DNA of 64,000 nt from Syncephalis fuscata (GCA_025786725.1 JAHLTZ010000035.1:124001-188000), one strand, 5' to 3'; positions 45,523-56,475 are shown, numbered from the stretch's first letter. Numbers and translations: made by a program. Notes: generated by a model from the sequence alone, not told the origin.

Positions 45523-48500
45523 ATGTGTAAGGGTAACGACGTCCCACCCCAAGTAAATCCCTTATCGACCATATCCGCAATTAATGTTGCTTCCGCTACC
45601 ACATTATTGCAGGATGGAACGATTAATGGACATATGGTATCGATGTTAATTGATACGGGTGCTGAACGAACGGTTATTTCTAGCGCTATATGTAGAAATA
45701 TTGGCCTTGTCTTAGGCCCGTTCACTGATTCATTCGTTAGATTAGCTGATGGCCGACACGCTAACACTCGTGGCCACTCCTTGGTGGATATCGAAATAGC
45801 TAGCGTTGTTCGGAAGGTTAAAGCAATAGTATTAGATACTTCCCCGTATCCAGTATTATTAGGCATGGATTGGTTATCCGCCGCTGGTGCCAGCATTGAT
45901 TGCGCAGCTGGCAAATTGTTTATTGATGGCCAATCCATTGACATGAAATTGTCCAACACTCCATCGCACGGTATACATGTAGTTGCCGTGGCTGGAAAAG
46001 TCCGTAATGGCCGGATACTTTCTAAGTTACAACAGCACTTAGTAAGACGGGATATCCGACCTACCGAGCAAGTTGATAATGCCGTGGTATCATTGGCACT
46101 ATCCCAACTACCTCGAGTAGATCTGTCTGAGTCCATCCGACTAGCCCGACTCAACAAACTGTTACTGGAATATACGGATCTATTCGCGGTAAATCCGAAT
46201 AATCCACAAGCAGCTACTAGAGTTCGCCATACCATTAGTACTGGTGACTCTAAACCCATTAATACTCCTCCGTACCGTTCTGCTTACCGTCAACGTGAAA
46301 AGATAACTGAAGCCATTAACGATATGCTTGAGAATGGCATTATTGAACCATCTCGCAGTCCTTGGTCATCTCCAGTTGTCCTTGTTGGTAAGAAAGATGG
46401 TGGTGAACGTTTTTGTGTCGATTATCGTAAATTGAACGACGCCACTAAGAAGGATTCATATCCTACGACTCGCATTGATGATGCACTAGATATGTTATCT
46501 GGTGCCTGTTGGTTTACTACTTTGGACCTTGCCTCTGGCTATTGGCAAATCCAAATGAACGAAGCAGACAAGGAAAAGACAGCCTTTGTTACACATGCTG
46601 GCCTATATCAATTCCGTGTCATGCCATTTGGCTTATGCAACGCGCCAGCGACCTTTCAACGATTAATGGACGAAGTATTGGCTGGTCTGAAGTGGCATTC
46701 ATGTATTGTTTACTTAGACGATATTATTGTATTTGGTAGGACGTTTGATGAACACCTACAACGTCTACGAACAGTTTTTAATCGTCTACGCGATGCTGGA
46801 CTTCGCCTTAAACGTAGCAAATGTCACTTTGGCCAACAACAAATAGCCTATCTTGGCCATGTCGTGAATGCTAATGGTGTTAAACCAGACCCAGATAAAG
46901 TCGCTGCTGTGCATAATTTCCCTCGCCCTACTGATATACGTGGCTGTAAAAGTTTCCTTGGTCTTGCATCCTATTATCGACGCTTTATTAGCCGTTTTGC
47001 CGAACGAGCCGAGCCCATTCGTCGCCTTGAGAAGAAAGGTACACCCTTCGTGTGGTCAGACGAACAACAAACCGCCTTCGATGATTTACGCACTACATTG
47101 ACTAGTGATACTGTGTTAGCTTATCCAACACTATCTAAGCCGTTTCGAATTGAAACTGATGCTTCTACTTACGGTTTGGGCGCAGTATTATCGCAACAAA
47201 TCGACGATGGATGGCGACCGATTGCTTATGCCAGTAGAGCGTTGAATGATGCACAAAAGAACTATTCAGCTACCGAATGCGAATGTATGGCTATTGTATG
47301 GGCCATAGAGAAGTTCCGACCTTATATATACGGTAGTGAATTTACAGTAGTCACTGATCACTCAGCTCTACGTTGGTTAATGTCACGACCCAATCCAACT
47401 GGTCGACTTGGCCGTTGGGCATTGAAGTTACAGGAATACCGTCCGACTATCGAATATAGGCGTGGTACTGCCAATGCCAATGCAGATGCCTTGTCACGAG
47501 ATCCGTTGCCATGGCACGAACTAGTTGAACTAGCTGAACAAGACAAAGTAGAAGAAGTAATGCACATAGCTGAAAATACAACACCGTTGCTACCAACTGA
47601 AGAAGAATGGGTATATGCACAACAAACAGAGTTAACTACTGCTGATGTATATGCTTATTTACAACAAGGTGCTGAGTATATGACGCTAATGTCCGATGCT
47701 AGTCGGCGTGCTTTACGAAAACGTGCTAAACGCTTTGAGCTAGTGACTGGTCGGTTGAAGAGGAAGGTTATGAAAGGCGATGTGATGACAGAGTTGTTGG
47801 ATGTTGTGCCTAATCAATATCGACCTATAGTTCTATATCATTGTCATGATAAAGAATTAGCTGGTCATTTGGGTATTACTCGTACTTACCAACGACTACG
47901 TCAGAGCTACTGGTGGCAGAATATGCATAGTGATGTATGCGACTATGTGACATCGTGCACAGTATGTCAGAAGATACGACGAATACACCAACGATCTGGA
48001 TTATTACAATCACTACCAGTGCCAGAAAAGCCATTCGACTTTATTGCCATCGACCTTATGGGTCCATTTACTGAGTCTGAACATGGTAATAAGTACGTAG
48101 CTGTATGCTGTGATTACACCACGCGTTGGATTGAAGCCGCTGCTATCCCAGATGCAACTGCAGAAACTACAGTACAGTTCCTGATGAATAACGTTATTGC
48201 TAGACACGGCATGCCTAGTGTACTACTTACTGATGGTGGTACTAACTTTACATCTGGATTAACTGCCGGTATTGCGAAACGACTTGGCATACAGCGACGG
48301 ATTACCTCCGCACGACGTCCACAGACTGACGGACTAGTTGAGCGTTTTAATCATACACTTGCATCGATGATCGCTAAGTTCACTAGTGATTTCGAAAAAG
48401 ATTGGGATAAATATCTACCCCTGCTATTGTTTGCATACAGAACAACGAAACAGTCATCCGCTGGCCACTCACCATTTCAGTTACTATTCGGCCGAGAGGC

Positions 48501-49050
48501 GACTCAGCCATTAGAAGTAGCAGTTGGCCCTGTTTCAACGGCTCCAGTTCGGTTCCATAAGAGAGTAGAAGAATATGAGGAATACGTCACCGATCTGCAA
48601 CTCCGACTCAATGATGTCAGGGAAAGAGCCAAGTTAATGATTGAAGCGGCCCAACGTCGGCAGTCGGCTAGGTATAATAAAGGAAGAAGAAAAGAACCAT
48701 TTAAAGAAGGTGACTTAGTGTGGATAGAAGAACAACTACTAAAAGGTACGAAGTTGAGAAAGATGAAAGAAAGAATGAAAGGTCCTTTTAAAGTGATAGA
48801 ACAAACGTCAGCTGTCAACTACAGACTCAAGGATTTGGAAACACAAAGAATGTTTTCAGAACACGCTGATCGAATAATTCCACTTCACACACGACCTGCC
48901 CATTTATTATTACCCAACATATCAATTAACCAAATATCATTATCTAACCTTTCCACTAATTCACTTAATGTGTCAACGGGACGTTCGACACTTAGTGAGG
49001 GAGTGATGTGGCGACATATTCAGAACACGTGGTACACGGGTACCACGTAA
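45523..49050 (+). CDS. pol: Retrotransposon Pol polyprotein
   Basis: 1,175 uninterrupted codons. Aspartic protease with DTGAERTVIS near residue 45. Reverse transcriptase with FCVDYRKLND near 295 and the YLDD active site near 397. RNase H with ETDAST near 545. Integrase with an HHCC zinc finger near 775-820, then a DD35E core whose Asp 904 and Glu 940 are 35 residues apart. The frame lies at -1 relative to gag and is already open upstream of its first ATG, across the gag stop. Expression may be by -1 slippage near GGAAAAC (45,502-45,508) or by reinitiation at 45,523; the sequence does not decide. The end of the frame reaches 44 bases into the 3' LTR. Confidence 0.93.
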   Translation: MCKGNDVPPQVNPLSTISAINVASATTLLQDGTINGHMVSMLIDTGAERTVISSAICRNIGLVLGPFTDSFVRLADGRHANTRGHSLVDIEIASVVRKVKAIVLDTSPYPVLLGMDWLSAAGASIDCAAGKLFIDGQSIDMKLSNTPSHGIHVVAVAGKVRNGRILSKLQQHLVRRDIRPTEQVDNAVVSLALSQLPRVDLSESIRLARLNKLLLEYTDLFAVNPNNPQAATRVRHTISTGDSKPINTPPYRSAYRQREKITEAINDMLENGIIEPSRSPWSSPVVLVGKKDGGERFCVDYRKLNDATKKDSYPTTRIDDALDMLSGACWFTTLDLASGYWQIQMNEADKEKTAFVTHAGLYQFRVMPFGLCNAPATFQRLMDEVLAGLKWHSCIVYLDDIIVFGRTFDEHLQRLRTVFNRLRDAGLRLKRSKCHFGQQQIAYLGHVVNANGVKPDPDKVAAVHNFPRPTDIRGCKSFLGLASYYRRFISRFAERAEPIRRLEKKGTPFVWSDEQQTAFDDLRTTLTSDTVLAYPTLSKPFRIETDASTYGLGAVLSQQIDDGWRPIAYASRALNDAQKNYSATECECMAIVWAIEKFRPYIYGSEFTVVTDHSALRWLMSRPNPTGRLGRWALKLQEYRPTIEYRRGTANANADALSRDPLPWHELVELAEQDKVEEVMHIAENTTPLLPTEEEWVYAQQTELTTADVYAYLQQGAEYMTLMSDASRRALRKRAKRFELVTGRLKRKVMKGDVMTELLDVVPNQYRPIVLYHCHDKELAGHLGITRTYQRLRQSYWWQNMHSDVCDYVTSCTVCQKIRRIHQRSGLLQSLPVPEKPFDFIAIDLMGPFTESEHGNKYVAVCCDYTTRWIEAAAIPDATAETTVQFLMNNVIARHGMPSVLLTDGGTNFTSGLTAGIAKRLGIQRRITSARRPQTDGLVERFNHTLASMIAKFTSDFEKDWDKYLPLLLFAYRTTKQSSAGHSPFQLLFGREATQPLEVAVGPVSTAPVRFHKRVEEYEEYVTDLQLRLNDVRERAKLMIEAAQRRQSARYNKGRRKEPFKEGDLVWIEEQLLKGTKLRKMKERMKGPFKVIEQTSAVNYRLKDLETQRMFSEHADRIIPLHTRPAHLLLPNISINQISLSNLSTNSLNVSTGRSTLSEGVMWRHIQNTWYTGTT
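48991..49006 (+). other. Putative polypurine tract
   Basis: AGTGAGGGAGTGA lies directly before the 3' LTR, the place where plus-strand DNA synthesis is primed. Confidence 0.6.
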
Positions 49051-49199
49051 TCGATGTGTCAAGCCAGCTATAAAAGCTGGAATATTTACATTTATTAATA
49101 AAGTAGTTCAATCCTAAGAAAAACCTTTTATTACAAGATCCTAGTGTTTTATCTACCTTGCCGTATTACTCAGTCCCCCTTCATAATAGTAATACGACA
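49007..49199 (+). repeat. 3' LTR, 193 bp
   Basis: No difference from the 5' LTR found by reading. Followed by the second CGGAC. Confidence 0.95.
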
Positions 49200-49204
49200 C
49201 GGAC
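49200..49204. repeat. Target-site duplication, right copy (CGGAC)
   Basis: Second copy of the 5-bp duplication. Removing the element and one copy restores the host reading frame exactly (D-F-I-G-P then Y-P-F-L). Confidence 0.95.
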
Positions 49205-51189
49205 CAATGAAATCACCTAATTCACCACCTGTTTCATCATCATTACAAAGGGCACATCGACGCCGTTTTGACCATCGTTCAAGAAATGCGTATCCTGTAT
49301 CTGCCTCGGCTAAAGATGCTTTGACTGTTACATTTATTGGTTCTACTGCAGTAATAGCCGACGCTGTTGTCGCTGTTGTAGTTGATATGCCATCTCGACC
49401 ACAAGCTGCACTAAATTCTTCAAGTGTCTTTGTAGCATCCAGTAAGTCGGTCTTTGGATTGAATGTATAATCAAATAGATCAAGTTCGTAGCGTACAGCC
49501 AATTCACGCGTTGTTTTAACTGAAGTAATACTTGATTCATCTAATACACACTGTTCGGCAAATGAAGATCGAGGATGTTGATGATGCCAAGGAAAGAAAT
49601 TGGTAAAGCAACTGATAATATGTAATAAATAGATGATTGTATCTAACTTAGTACTAATAAAGTGATAAATAAAGACGTAACCTACTTGATACAAAGTTCA
49701 AAACTAGAATATGTTTTATCTTGAGAAGGAATTTCGCAATACGTACAATAATAACTATAATAATAGGCAATATTAATAAATATATAAAATATATAAAATA
49801 TTATTAATACTTACCGGAATTGTCTAATGACCATACGACATTGATCACAATAAAGTAACCACGATTCTCCCTCTAATCATCAGTATAATTTTGTATTAAT
49901 TACTATTACTGTTATTATGGTTACATCACAAATTAAACTAATTACCTTCATTGGCCATATCCTCTCGAAAATATTCAATTTCAGTTGGTTCTTCGGTGTT
50001 TTCCTGTTTAACCGGTAATCCATGATGATGATGTTTTTTACGCGATATCTTTATTGACTTAGTTGATCGTGGAGATCTTGTATTTGTGTGGTCATAATTA
50101 ATCATATCCATTCGTGTCTTTTTACCCAGATTATCTAAATCTAATTTATCAAATGACTATTATTATAGTATATTTCAATGTAATGATTCGTTAGTTACTA
50201 ATAAGTTAATTGGCACAATTAGCACTTACTGCTTGATTGAGGGCCCATGGCGGTAGTAAAACGCGCCGTTTGCCACGAAGTCCTGTAGCAAATAATGGCT
50301 CACAGCCTGGACATAGTACAGTCGATCCAATAATTCTAAATTGTAGATCAGGATCTATAGTATCCGGTGCCTCAGTACGGCAAGATTCACAGCAAACGCG
50401 TTTCGATTCAAGTGCTGAATTCTCTGCAGCAACTGATGCCATATCTTCTATTTCTGAAGAATGCCCCTTATACTCATCGTCGCCTTCTTCTTCTTCTTCC
50501 TCCTCTTCCTCGTCTTCCGCCTCCTCATCTCCACCGTTAAACTTTGAATTAAAAAAAGCATTCAAGCCATTAACTGACGTATTTGCAACACTTAGTCGAG
50601 CTCGTTTCTTTTTACGAGACGTTTTTTGGCTTCGTTTACGGGATACACGTGCAGCTGGCTAATAAACAGTTATAACATTAATTAAAAGTTAACAAATCTA
50701 TTGTTTTGCTACTTACATCTGAATCATGTTGTTTTATACGACTAGCCAGTAGCTTTGTTTGCGTTGCAGCTCTTGAGAGAAATAAGGGCACACAATTAAT
50801 ACACACCATTAATTGGCCAATATGTACAAGTGCATGCCCTTTGACTGCATCACCACAACACTCGCATAGTGGATCATTAATGGTAGGTTTTGGATTTAAT
50901 GATACAATCGATGTTATAATTTCATTAGAAAGTGTAGCCTCTACAGTTAAAGGTACATCATTGGCGAGTACTATTTCTGATGATGACTTTTTGGGTGTAT
51001 TCTTTAAAACCGTACTATTTACTTTTAAAGTAATTGGTGTTTTTTGAGTTGAGTTACCATCCGTAATAGGCGCAGTACGAGCAGTACGACCACGACAATT
51101 AAAAACAAGTGCACAGGCTGGACATACCATTAACTGTCCAACATGGCGTAATCCATGTACAGCTATACAGCCACAACTCTCACAAGGTA

Positions 51190-51290
51190 ATCGTTGTTGT
51201 TGCTGCTGCTGTTGCTGTTGATGTTTCTGTGTCACTGCTGCTGCTGCTGCTGTTGTTGTTGTTGTTGTTGCTGTTGCTGTTGTAGAAGTT
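51190..51290. repeat. Coding CAG/ACA-type microsatellites
   Basis: Adjacent impure trinucleotide tracts coding for Gln-rich and Thr/Ala-rich runs between two zinc ribbons of the split gene. A further Thr run and Asn run lie at about 51,855-51,925. Confidence 0.8.
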
Positions 51291-53563
51291 TTAATATCCA
51301 AACTTGATCCATTTAACGGCTGTTTAACTTCAGATCGTCGACTTCGACTTTTAACTTGATGATTCATCAACGATGATGGCTGTCGCTTTTTAGTCGCTAT
51401 ACTATTTACTGTAGATGTCGTTTTATGGTGCTTTAACGAGCGCGATGTTGCTAATTTGGTACGATCAGGCACATCGGATGTCAGTAATAATGTAGAATCT
51501 GACGTGCCATTACTAGGTGACCGTATATCTGCCGTAATACGTGATCTAAATAAAGGAACACAGGATAAACAAACCCATAGCTGTCCTACACGGCGCATTG
51601 CAGTTAATAGAGCTTGAGATGAGCACGAGTCGCAGCTACGAGTCTTTTTTAATTTATCAAATGACTTTAAGTTAGATGGAGCCGTTGCTGGTATTAATAT
51701 ATTAGAAGGTAGTTCTGTATTTGTTAGTGCTGTCGATTCATCTAATGCTGTAATAGTAGTTGGCACATTTGGCGCATCTGATGGTACTTCCAATGGTGGA
51801 ACATTATTGGGTAATAAATTATTTGTAATATCATTAATAATAATACCATTATTAATATTTGTATTTGTATTATTATTATTATTAGTAGTAGTAGTAGTAG
51901 TAGTAGTATTGGTGGTGGTTTTAGTAGTTTTAACTGTTGTAGTTATTTCGATAGACTTTTCGTTACTTAATAAAAAATCATTTAAATCATTATAATTACT
52001 TTTAGAAACTGTGGTATTAGACTTTGTTGATTTCTAAATAAATACTTATTGTTAGACACTTTGACACAATAACTAACTAGCTTACCGGTACTGGTGTTGG
52101 CTTTTGTGCCACACGTCGATGTAAACTTCCACTAGCTCGAAAGACCGATTCACAAGTACTGCAAACATGTATTTCTTTGCCTATCACTATTAGAGGCGTA
52201 TCAAATACACGATAACAAGATGTACACTCTTTCGATGGATTATCTATTAGTGTCGATTTATCTGGTTGTATCGAATTAAAAGTTATATGACCATTTGGAA
52301 TGCTCTCTTTAGACGCTTCCTTTTCCTTGCGTGCTGTTACTGTTACTGCTGTTACCGTCGTTGTTATTGCTTTAACGGCTTTTGATATTACCACCGGTGT
52401 TATCGATTTAGATATTAGCGGATCATTTATCGGTAAATCTACTATTTTGCTATCCATCTTTACTGCTTTATCGATGGGAGCGGTTTTGGTGTTTCGTTGG
52501 GAATTTGGCGATTTTACCGTGATTGATTTCTATATTACTCGATTAGATTTATCTTATCGCTGTGATTCTATTTTAATACCTTTTTAGTCGCACTTTTAGT
52601 TGGACTAGTGATGATAGCAGATTTTGCTACAGTAGTGGCAGTTGAACGTGATCGGAACATTGGCTCACAGGCACGGCATACTTTTATACCGCCTGCTACG
52701 TGTATTAAACGAGAATTAGTTGTTTCGAGTACATTGCAAGAAGCACACACTGTTCCAGTATTATTTTTAGAGCTTATAGACGTAGTTATTTCTGTTGATG
52801 CAATAGATTCAGTGCTTTTTGTAGAAGTAGCTGGTGCTGGTGTTTCATTACTTGCTAAAAGTTTTACAGCAGATGTATCATCCTCAGCTGTCGTTTTCTC
52901 CGCCCCAATTGACGTCTTCTCATAACTATTCAAAAGTTGGTCATTTGTAGCGGTAGATATTATATCAGCCATTTCAATGGGTGTTGGTGAAGCAGCCATT
53001 GAATTGAATATCAACGACTGTGACAGTGCTGTATCCTGTGCAACGCTACTTTTAGAACTATTGCACATCTCAATTGGTCGATCACTTGGCTTTGAAGAAG
53101 AATACTTTAATGGCTGTTTCGATGATCGACGTGTAGGCTGTCGCTTTTTATTGCTTGGTGTTGACGCAATTGGTGCAGCAATATTCGTTGTTGCCGATGG
53201 CCGTTGCGATGAACGCGCCCGTCTATCAGTGGTATGAATGGCAAATGTGCCATAACAAGAATTACATAGCCGAATAGCACCTAATAAACGCAGTGACTTT
53301 ACAGTACCAACGACATTGCATGAGCCGCACTGTAAGTCTAAACTACTTTGGTCGTTATCATTCGTCGAGGCCGGTTCGTTGACTTGGTTGGCATTAGACG
53401 GCAGCCTCCCGTTTACCTCTGGTACACTACCCGTAAACTCCATGGCCTTCCACCGTCAATACACGACCGCACAACAAATAACTTTTTAGTGCACGTTTTA
53501 ATAATGCTAAATTTCTTTCCTATTCATGAAATAATGGTTGGCGATATACTAATATAACCTCAC

Positions 53564-53718
53564 CGTTGACTACTAAGTCCACTCGATGTGTTAGATACCC
53601 GTTTGCCAAATATAAATAAGCCAAATGCAATAGCAGCTGCAATGATAAGAATTGCCGATTCCACACTACAAAGTATCGGAAGAGAAGGCGCTCCCCATAC
53701 TGGCCGACACAGGCAATC
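53564..53718 (-). CDS. Possible exon of a small single-pass membrane protein
   Basis: One frame reads a hydrophobic segment (AILIIAAAIAFGLFIFG) followed by a basic end and a GTGAGG donor. Splicing to about 53,517 would add three residues and a stop. The 5' side joins a CTGACAG acceptor, but I cannot place the start exon. A different frame here is open for 107 codons and has no recognisable protein. Weak call based on composition and splice signals only. Confidence 0.25.
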
Positions 53719-54446
53719 CTGTCAGCAGAATTTGGGCAATTTTCTCTGTATGGAAATGATGAAAAACGAATGAAAATGCCGCTGCTGCTTTCTATTTTTG
53801 GTATCACAAATTGTTGAAAAAATTTGTAGTAATTAGTGCACACACATTTTTACATATATTTTGCAATAAGCTTTTACTGCAGCTTTTACATATAATTTAC
53901 TCAATTTACTCAATTAATTTAACAAAGCTTATTTTATTGATTGATTATATTAAATTTTAATGCATTTTTAATTAGAATTACCCACACCTAATAACGATAT
54001 TTTGCATTAAAATAACGTCATCACATGTTAACTATTACCATAGAAGGAATTAGACTAAACGAGTAGCAGGAAACTTCTTTATCATCCATGAAGATATGCC
54101 AAGATTACAAATGCATTAATATCGGCAATGGCCGCTTTGCTTCTTCCTTGCATATTGCAGTATAGTTTATGTTCACATGCCAATAAATTACCTATCCGCT
54201 GTTGTTATCCGAATTACTCGGAGTGACTTCCGAAAACTAGCCCTTTAAATTGGACTGGCATGAAACTAGCGCTTATCGTTGCGTAGTAACAACTCACATG
54301 CTTTTTCTTCGCTATAAAACAGCCTCTGTTTTTCATTGTTACTACGACTAGCGAGTAGCTGACTATTGCCACACAACGTTTTATTTGAAGTTCAACTTGC
54401 GCCAATTGGCCCACTTTAACTTTCTCTAATAGCCAGTGAGCCCGCC
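53719..54446. other. Upstream region of the hemerythrin-like gene
   Basis: AT-rich to 54,000, then mixed sequence that is probably promoter and leader of the + strand gene. No other gene supported. Confidence 0.4.
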
Positions 54447-55195
54447 ATGAATCGTACTCCTTCGCCAAGCTCGAGCCATAGTATCGAGGATCTGCTTAAT
54501 ACCGACTTTATTGAGCTAAATGCTTTACTTACTCACTATGACGAACTAACTGCCACGCTCCGCCCTTCAGAAGAGTATTATCGCCATCGCCAGCAGTGTA
54601 TCAACGAACTCGTACGTCTAACGAGTATTCACTGGTTTGTAAGCGAGACCGTATTGCTTCCTGCCTTGGAAGGCGTTCTGAACGAGGATCAAATAGCAAT
54701 TACCCGTCGTTGGTTAGTTAAGGCTCGTACAGATCTATTAGAGTTAAGTGAAATGGACGTTGATGATGCCGGCTATTTAGAAGCTTTAAATATGATTCGG
54801 CGAGTAAGTATTGAATTGGACAAGTATTTAGTATTGCATTAACTAGTAGTAACTGCTATTTGTATATAGCATTTAAATATCAGTCACGATAAAGAGGTTG
54901 AATGGATTGAAATGTTAACAAGCTCAAGAAATGCTACCGGATTGACCGAACTTGCCGATCAAGCAATGTCTGCACGTGCACTTGCACCAACAAGACCGCA
55001 TCCAAATCTACCAGATGGATCCACTACCGCTGGTAAAATAGGTATGTAGCCTAGGAATAAACATTAATTCAAACAGCTTATTTTTATTTAATTAAAGCTA
55101 CCACGGTAATGGCTTCTGTAGACCGTATTCGCGATTTTGGCCGTGAATTCGATCGTACAGCACATCGTCAATCGCCTTTGCCACAAGTCGGTTAA
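54447..55195 (+). CDS. Hemerythrin-like (HHE domain) protein
   Basis: CDS is join(54447..54803, 54870..55041, 55098..55195), 208 residues, with 66- and 56-nt introns (GTAAGT donor in the first). Helical domain with likely di-iron or metal ligands: H-W-F-V-S-E followed by LLPALEG (residues 62-74), then HLNISHDKEVEWI across the first splice. The tail has ARALAPTRPHPNLPD and DRIRDFGREFDR, a pattern common in fungal hemerythrin-like proteins. Role could be iron or oxygen/NO handling; not known in detail. The alternative splice choice that leaves the first exon longer removes the His pair and is less likely. Confidence 0.75.
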
Positions 55196-55342
55196 ATATG
55201 CCATGGTATCATTCGTCTAGTGCTACTTGATTGTTATTTTTTGAATTAGAAATCGTCCATTTATAAATTTAGTAAACTATAAGATATTTTTATAAAAGTT
55301 GCCGAAATGTTTATTTTGTGTAATTCACTACTAAAGTAGTAT

Positions 55343-56475
55343 TTAATCAATCTTTAATAAAATCTTGCCTGTTGAGTTGCGTCCTTCGAGAAAATCGTGT
55401 GCTTCGGCTGCCTTTTCCAAAGGATATTCAGCGCAAACAGGCACCTTCAGCTCACCGTTTGCAATAGCAGAGAACATAGGTATGGCCAATGCAGCAAACT
55501 CCTCTTTGGTTGTAATATATTGGAATAAAGTAGTGCGCATCAATTTGTAATTGCCTTTGGCCAGTCGAAGTACATCAACAGGCGGCACTGGTCCACTGGC
55601 ATTGCCAAAGGTAATCAAAGTGCCCAAACGACGCAAACTATTCAAACTAAGGTCAAAAGTGCGTTTACCAACACCATCAAGTGCTGCGTGGACACCTTGG
55701 CCGTTGGTGGCAGCCATAATATCATTAAGTAGACGCGCATCAACGGCAGCCTCGTCTGCTTCACCTGGCTGTTTCGAATAATTCAACACAATGTCAGCAC
55801 CATCACCGCGGGCTATCGCAGCCTTCTCTTCGTTGAGACCGTGCCAATAACATGAGCACCAACGCGTTTGCACAGTCGAACAAGCCAGCGACCAGTGCCA
55901 CCAGCCGCAGCATGAATAAGCACCCAGTCTCCAGCTTGAACTGGATATGCCAAGGTAACCATAGACCATGCCGTCAAGCCTTGCAATAGCGCAGCAGCAG
56001 CAGTATTCCACGATACATTGTCTGGAAGCTGGGCCGTAGTCATGGCGGGTGCTACAGCGTATTCGGCATAGCTCGATCCGCCAATATAAGCTACTCGGTC
56101 ACCGGTTTTGAAGCCAATAACGCCATCGCCTACAGCTACAACTTCACCGGCTCCTTCACGGCCGAGTACAGTTGGAAGCTGCAGCTTGTACAGGCCCGAT
56201 CGATGGTATGTGTCAATAAAATTGACACCGGCAGCATGATTGCGTATGAGTAGTTGTCCTGGAGCCGCGGTCGGACGTGGCACTGTGGTATATTCAAGAA
56301 CCTCAGAGCCGCCATTGCGCTGGATTTGTATGGCCTTCATGGTTTCAGACATTTTTACAGTAGTGCTGAAATAGGATGCAGCGCGAAAATTGTGCGTACG
56401 TATGTGTGGAGATCTCACAAGAGCAAAAGTGGATAGTGGTCGACAAAGCGAATACAAATTGGTGCGGAAAAACAT
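55343..56475 (-). CDS. NADPH:quinone oxidoreductase (zeta-crystallin type)
   Basis: Medium-chain reductase that reduces quinones with NADPH. From ATG 56,475; about 377 residues. GroES-like domain (GVNFIDTYHRSGLY, GREGAGEVVAVG) then a Rossmann domain with AAAGGTGRWLVRLCK (AxxGGxG type) and VPVCAEYPLEKAAEAH-type C-terminus. The first 40 residues are Arg/Ser-rich without acids before MSETMKAIQ, which suggests a mitochondrial presequence; starting at the inner Met would give a cytosolic form. A shift near 55,833-55,838 (GTCTCAACG) is repaired by one added base; both halves are well conserved. No intron found. Confidence 0.9.

Larger units (their letters stand above)
43703..49199 (+). mobile_element. 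Intact Ty3/Gypsy LTR retrotransposon
   Basis: 5,497 bp with identical LTRs, a primer-binding-like site, gag and pol frames without internal breaks, and a polypurine stretch before the 3' LTR. Domain order protease-RT-RNase H-integrase defines Ty3/Gypsy (Metaviridae). Flanked by CGGAC duplications. Inserted in the antisense direction into a coding exon of the zinc-finger/methylase gene, within its ePHD finger. It appears recent and possibly still mobile. Confidence 0.95.
49200..53443 (-). pseudogene. Zinc-finger/DNA-methylase gene, 5' part (split by retrotransposon)
   Basis: Start ATG at 53,443. Exons (complement): 52580-53443, 52086-52529, 50717-52033, 50230-50658, 49946-50156, 49815-49872, 49686-49754, and 49200-49611, the last interrupted by the element. 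All phases agree and no frame shift is seen. Seven repeats of CxxC-(15-25)-CxxC, mostly followed by a Phe three or four residues later (CGSC, CASC, CTSC, CDSC, CESC, CECC, CESC), often with HxGQLxVC, form treble-clef-like zinc ribbons. Ser/Thr-rich linkers hold Thr, Asn and Gln runs. Then come an acidic run, a ZZ-like finger (CDQC...CTYC...ELC) and the first pair of an ePHD finger (CALC). The joined protein would have about 2,235 residues. Basic KKKRAR-type clusters suggest nuclear location. Function inferred: chromatin-targeted methyltransferase. Confidence 0.8.

Noticed and set aside
45378-46259. 293-codon minus-strand frame inside the retrotransposon
   Set aside because: Shadow of the gag-pol coding strand; no domain signal.
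50237-50662. 141-codon Ser-rich + strand frame
   Set aside because: Antisense of the Glu/Asp-rich run of the methylase gene, whose reading frame is supported by splice phases and a zinc ribbon.
53520-53843. 107-codon minus-strand frame
   Set aside because: No recognisable protein; a different frame here shows a clean membrane segment with splice sites, so I listed that instead at low confidence.
54804-54842. Longer first exon of the hemerythrin-like gene, to the stop at 54,842
   Set aside because: A GTAAGT donor at 54,804 and TATATAG acceptor restore the HLNISHDKE block and the family tail, which the unspliced reading lacks.
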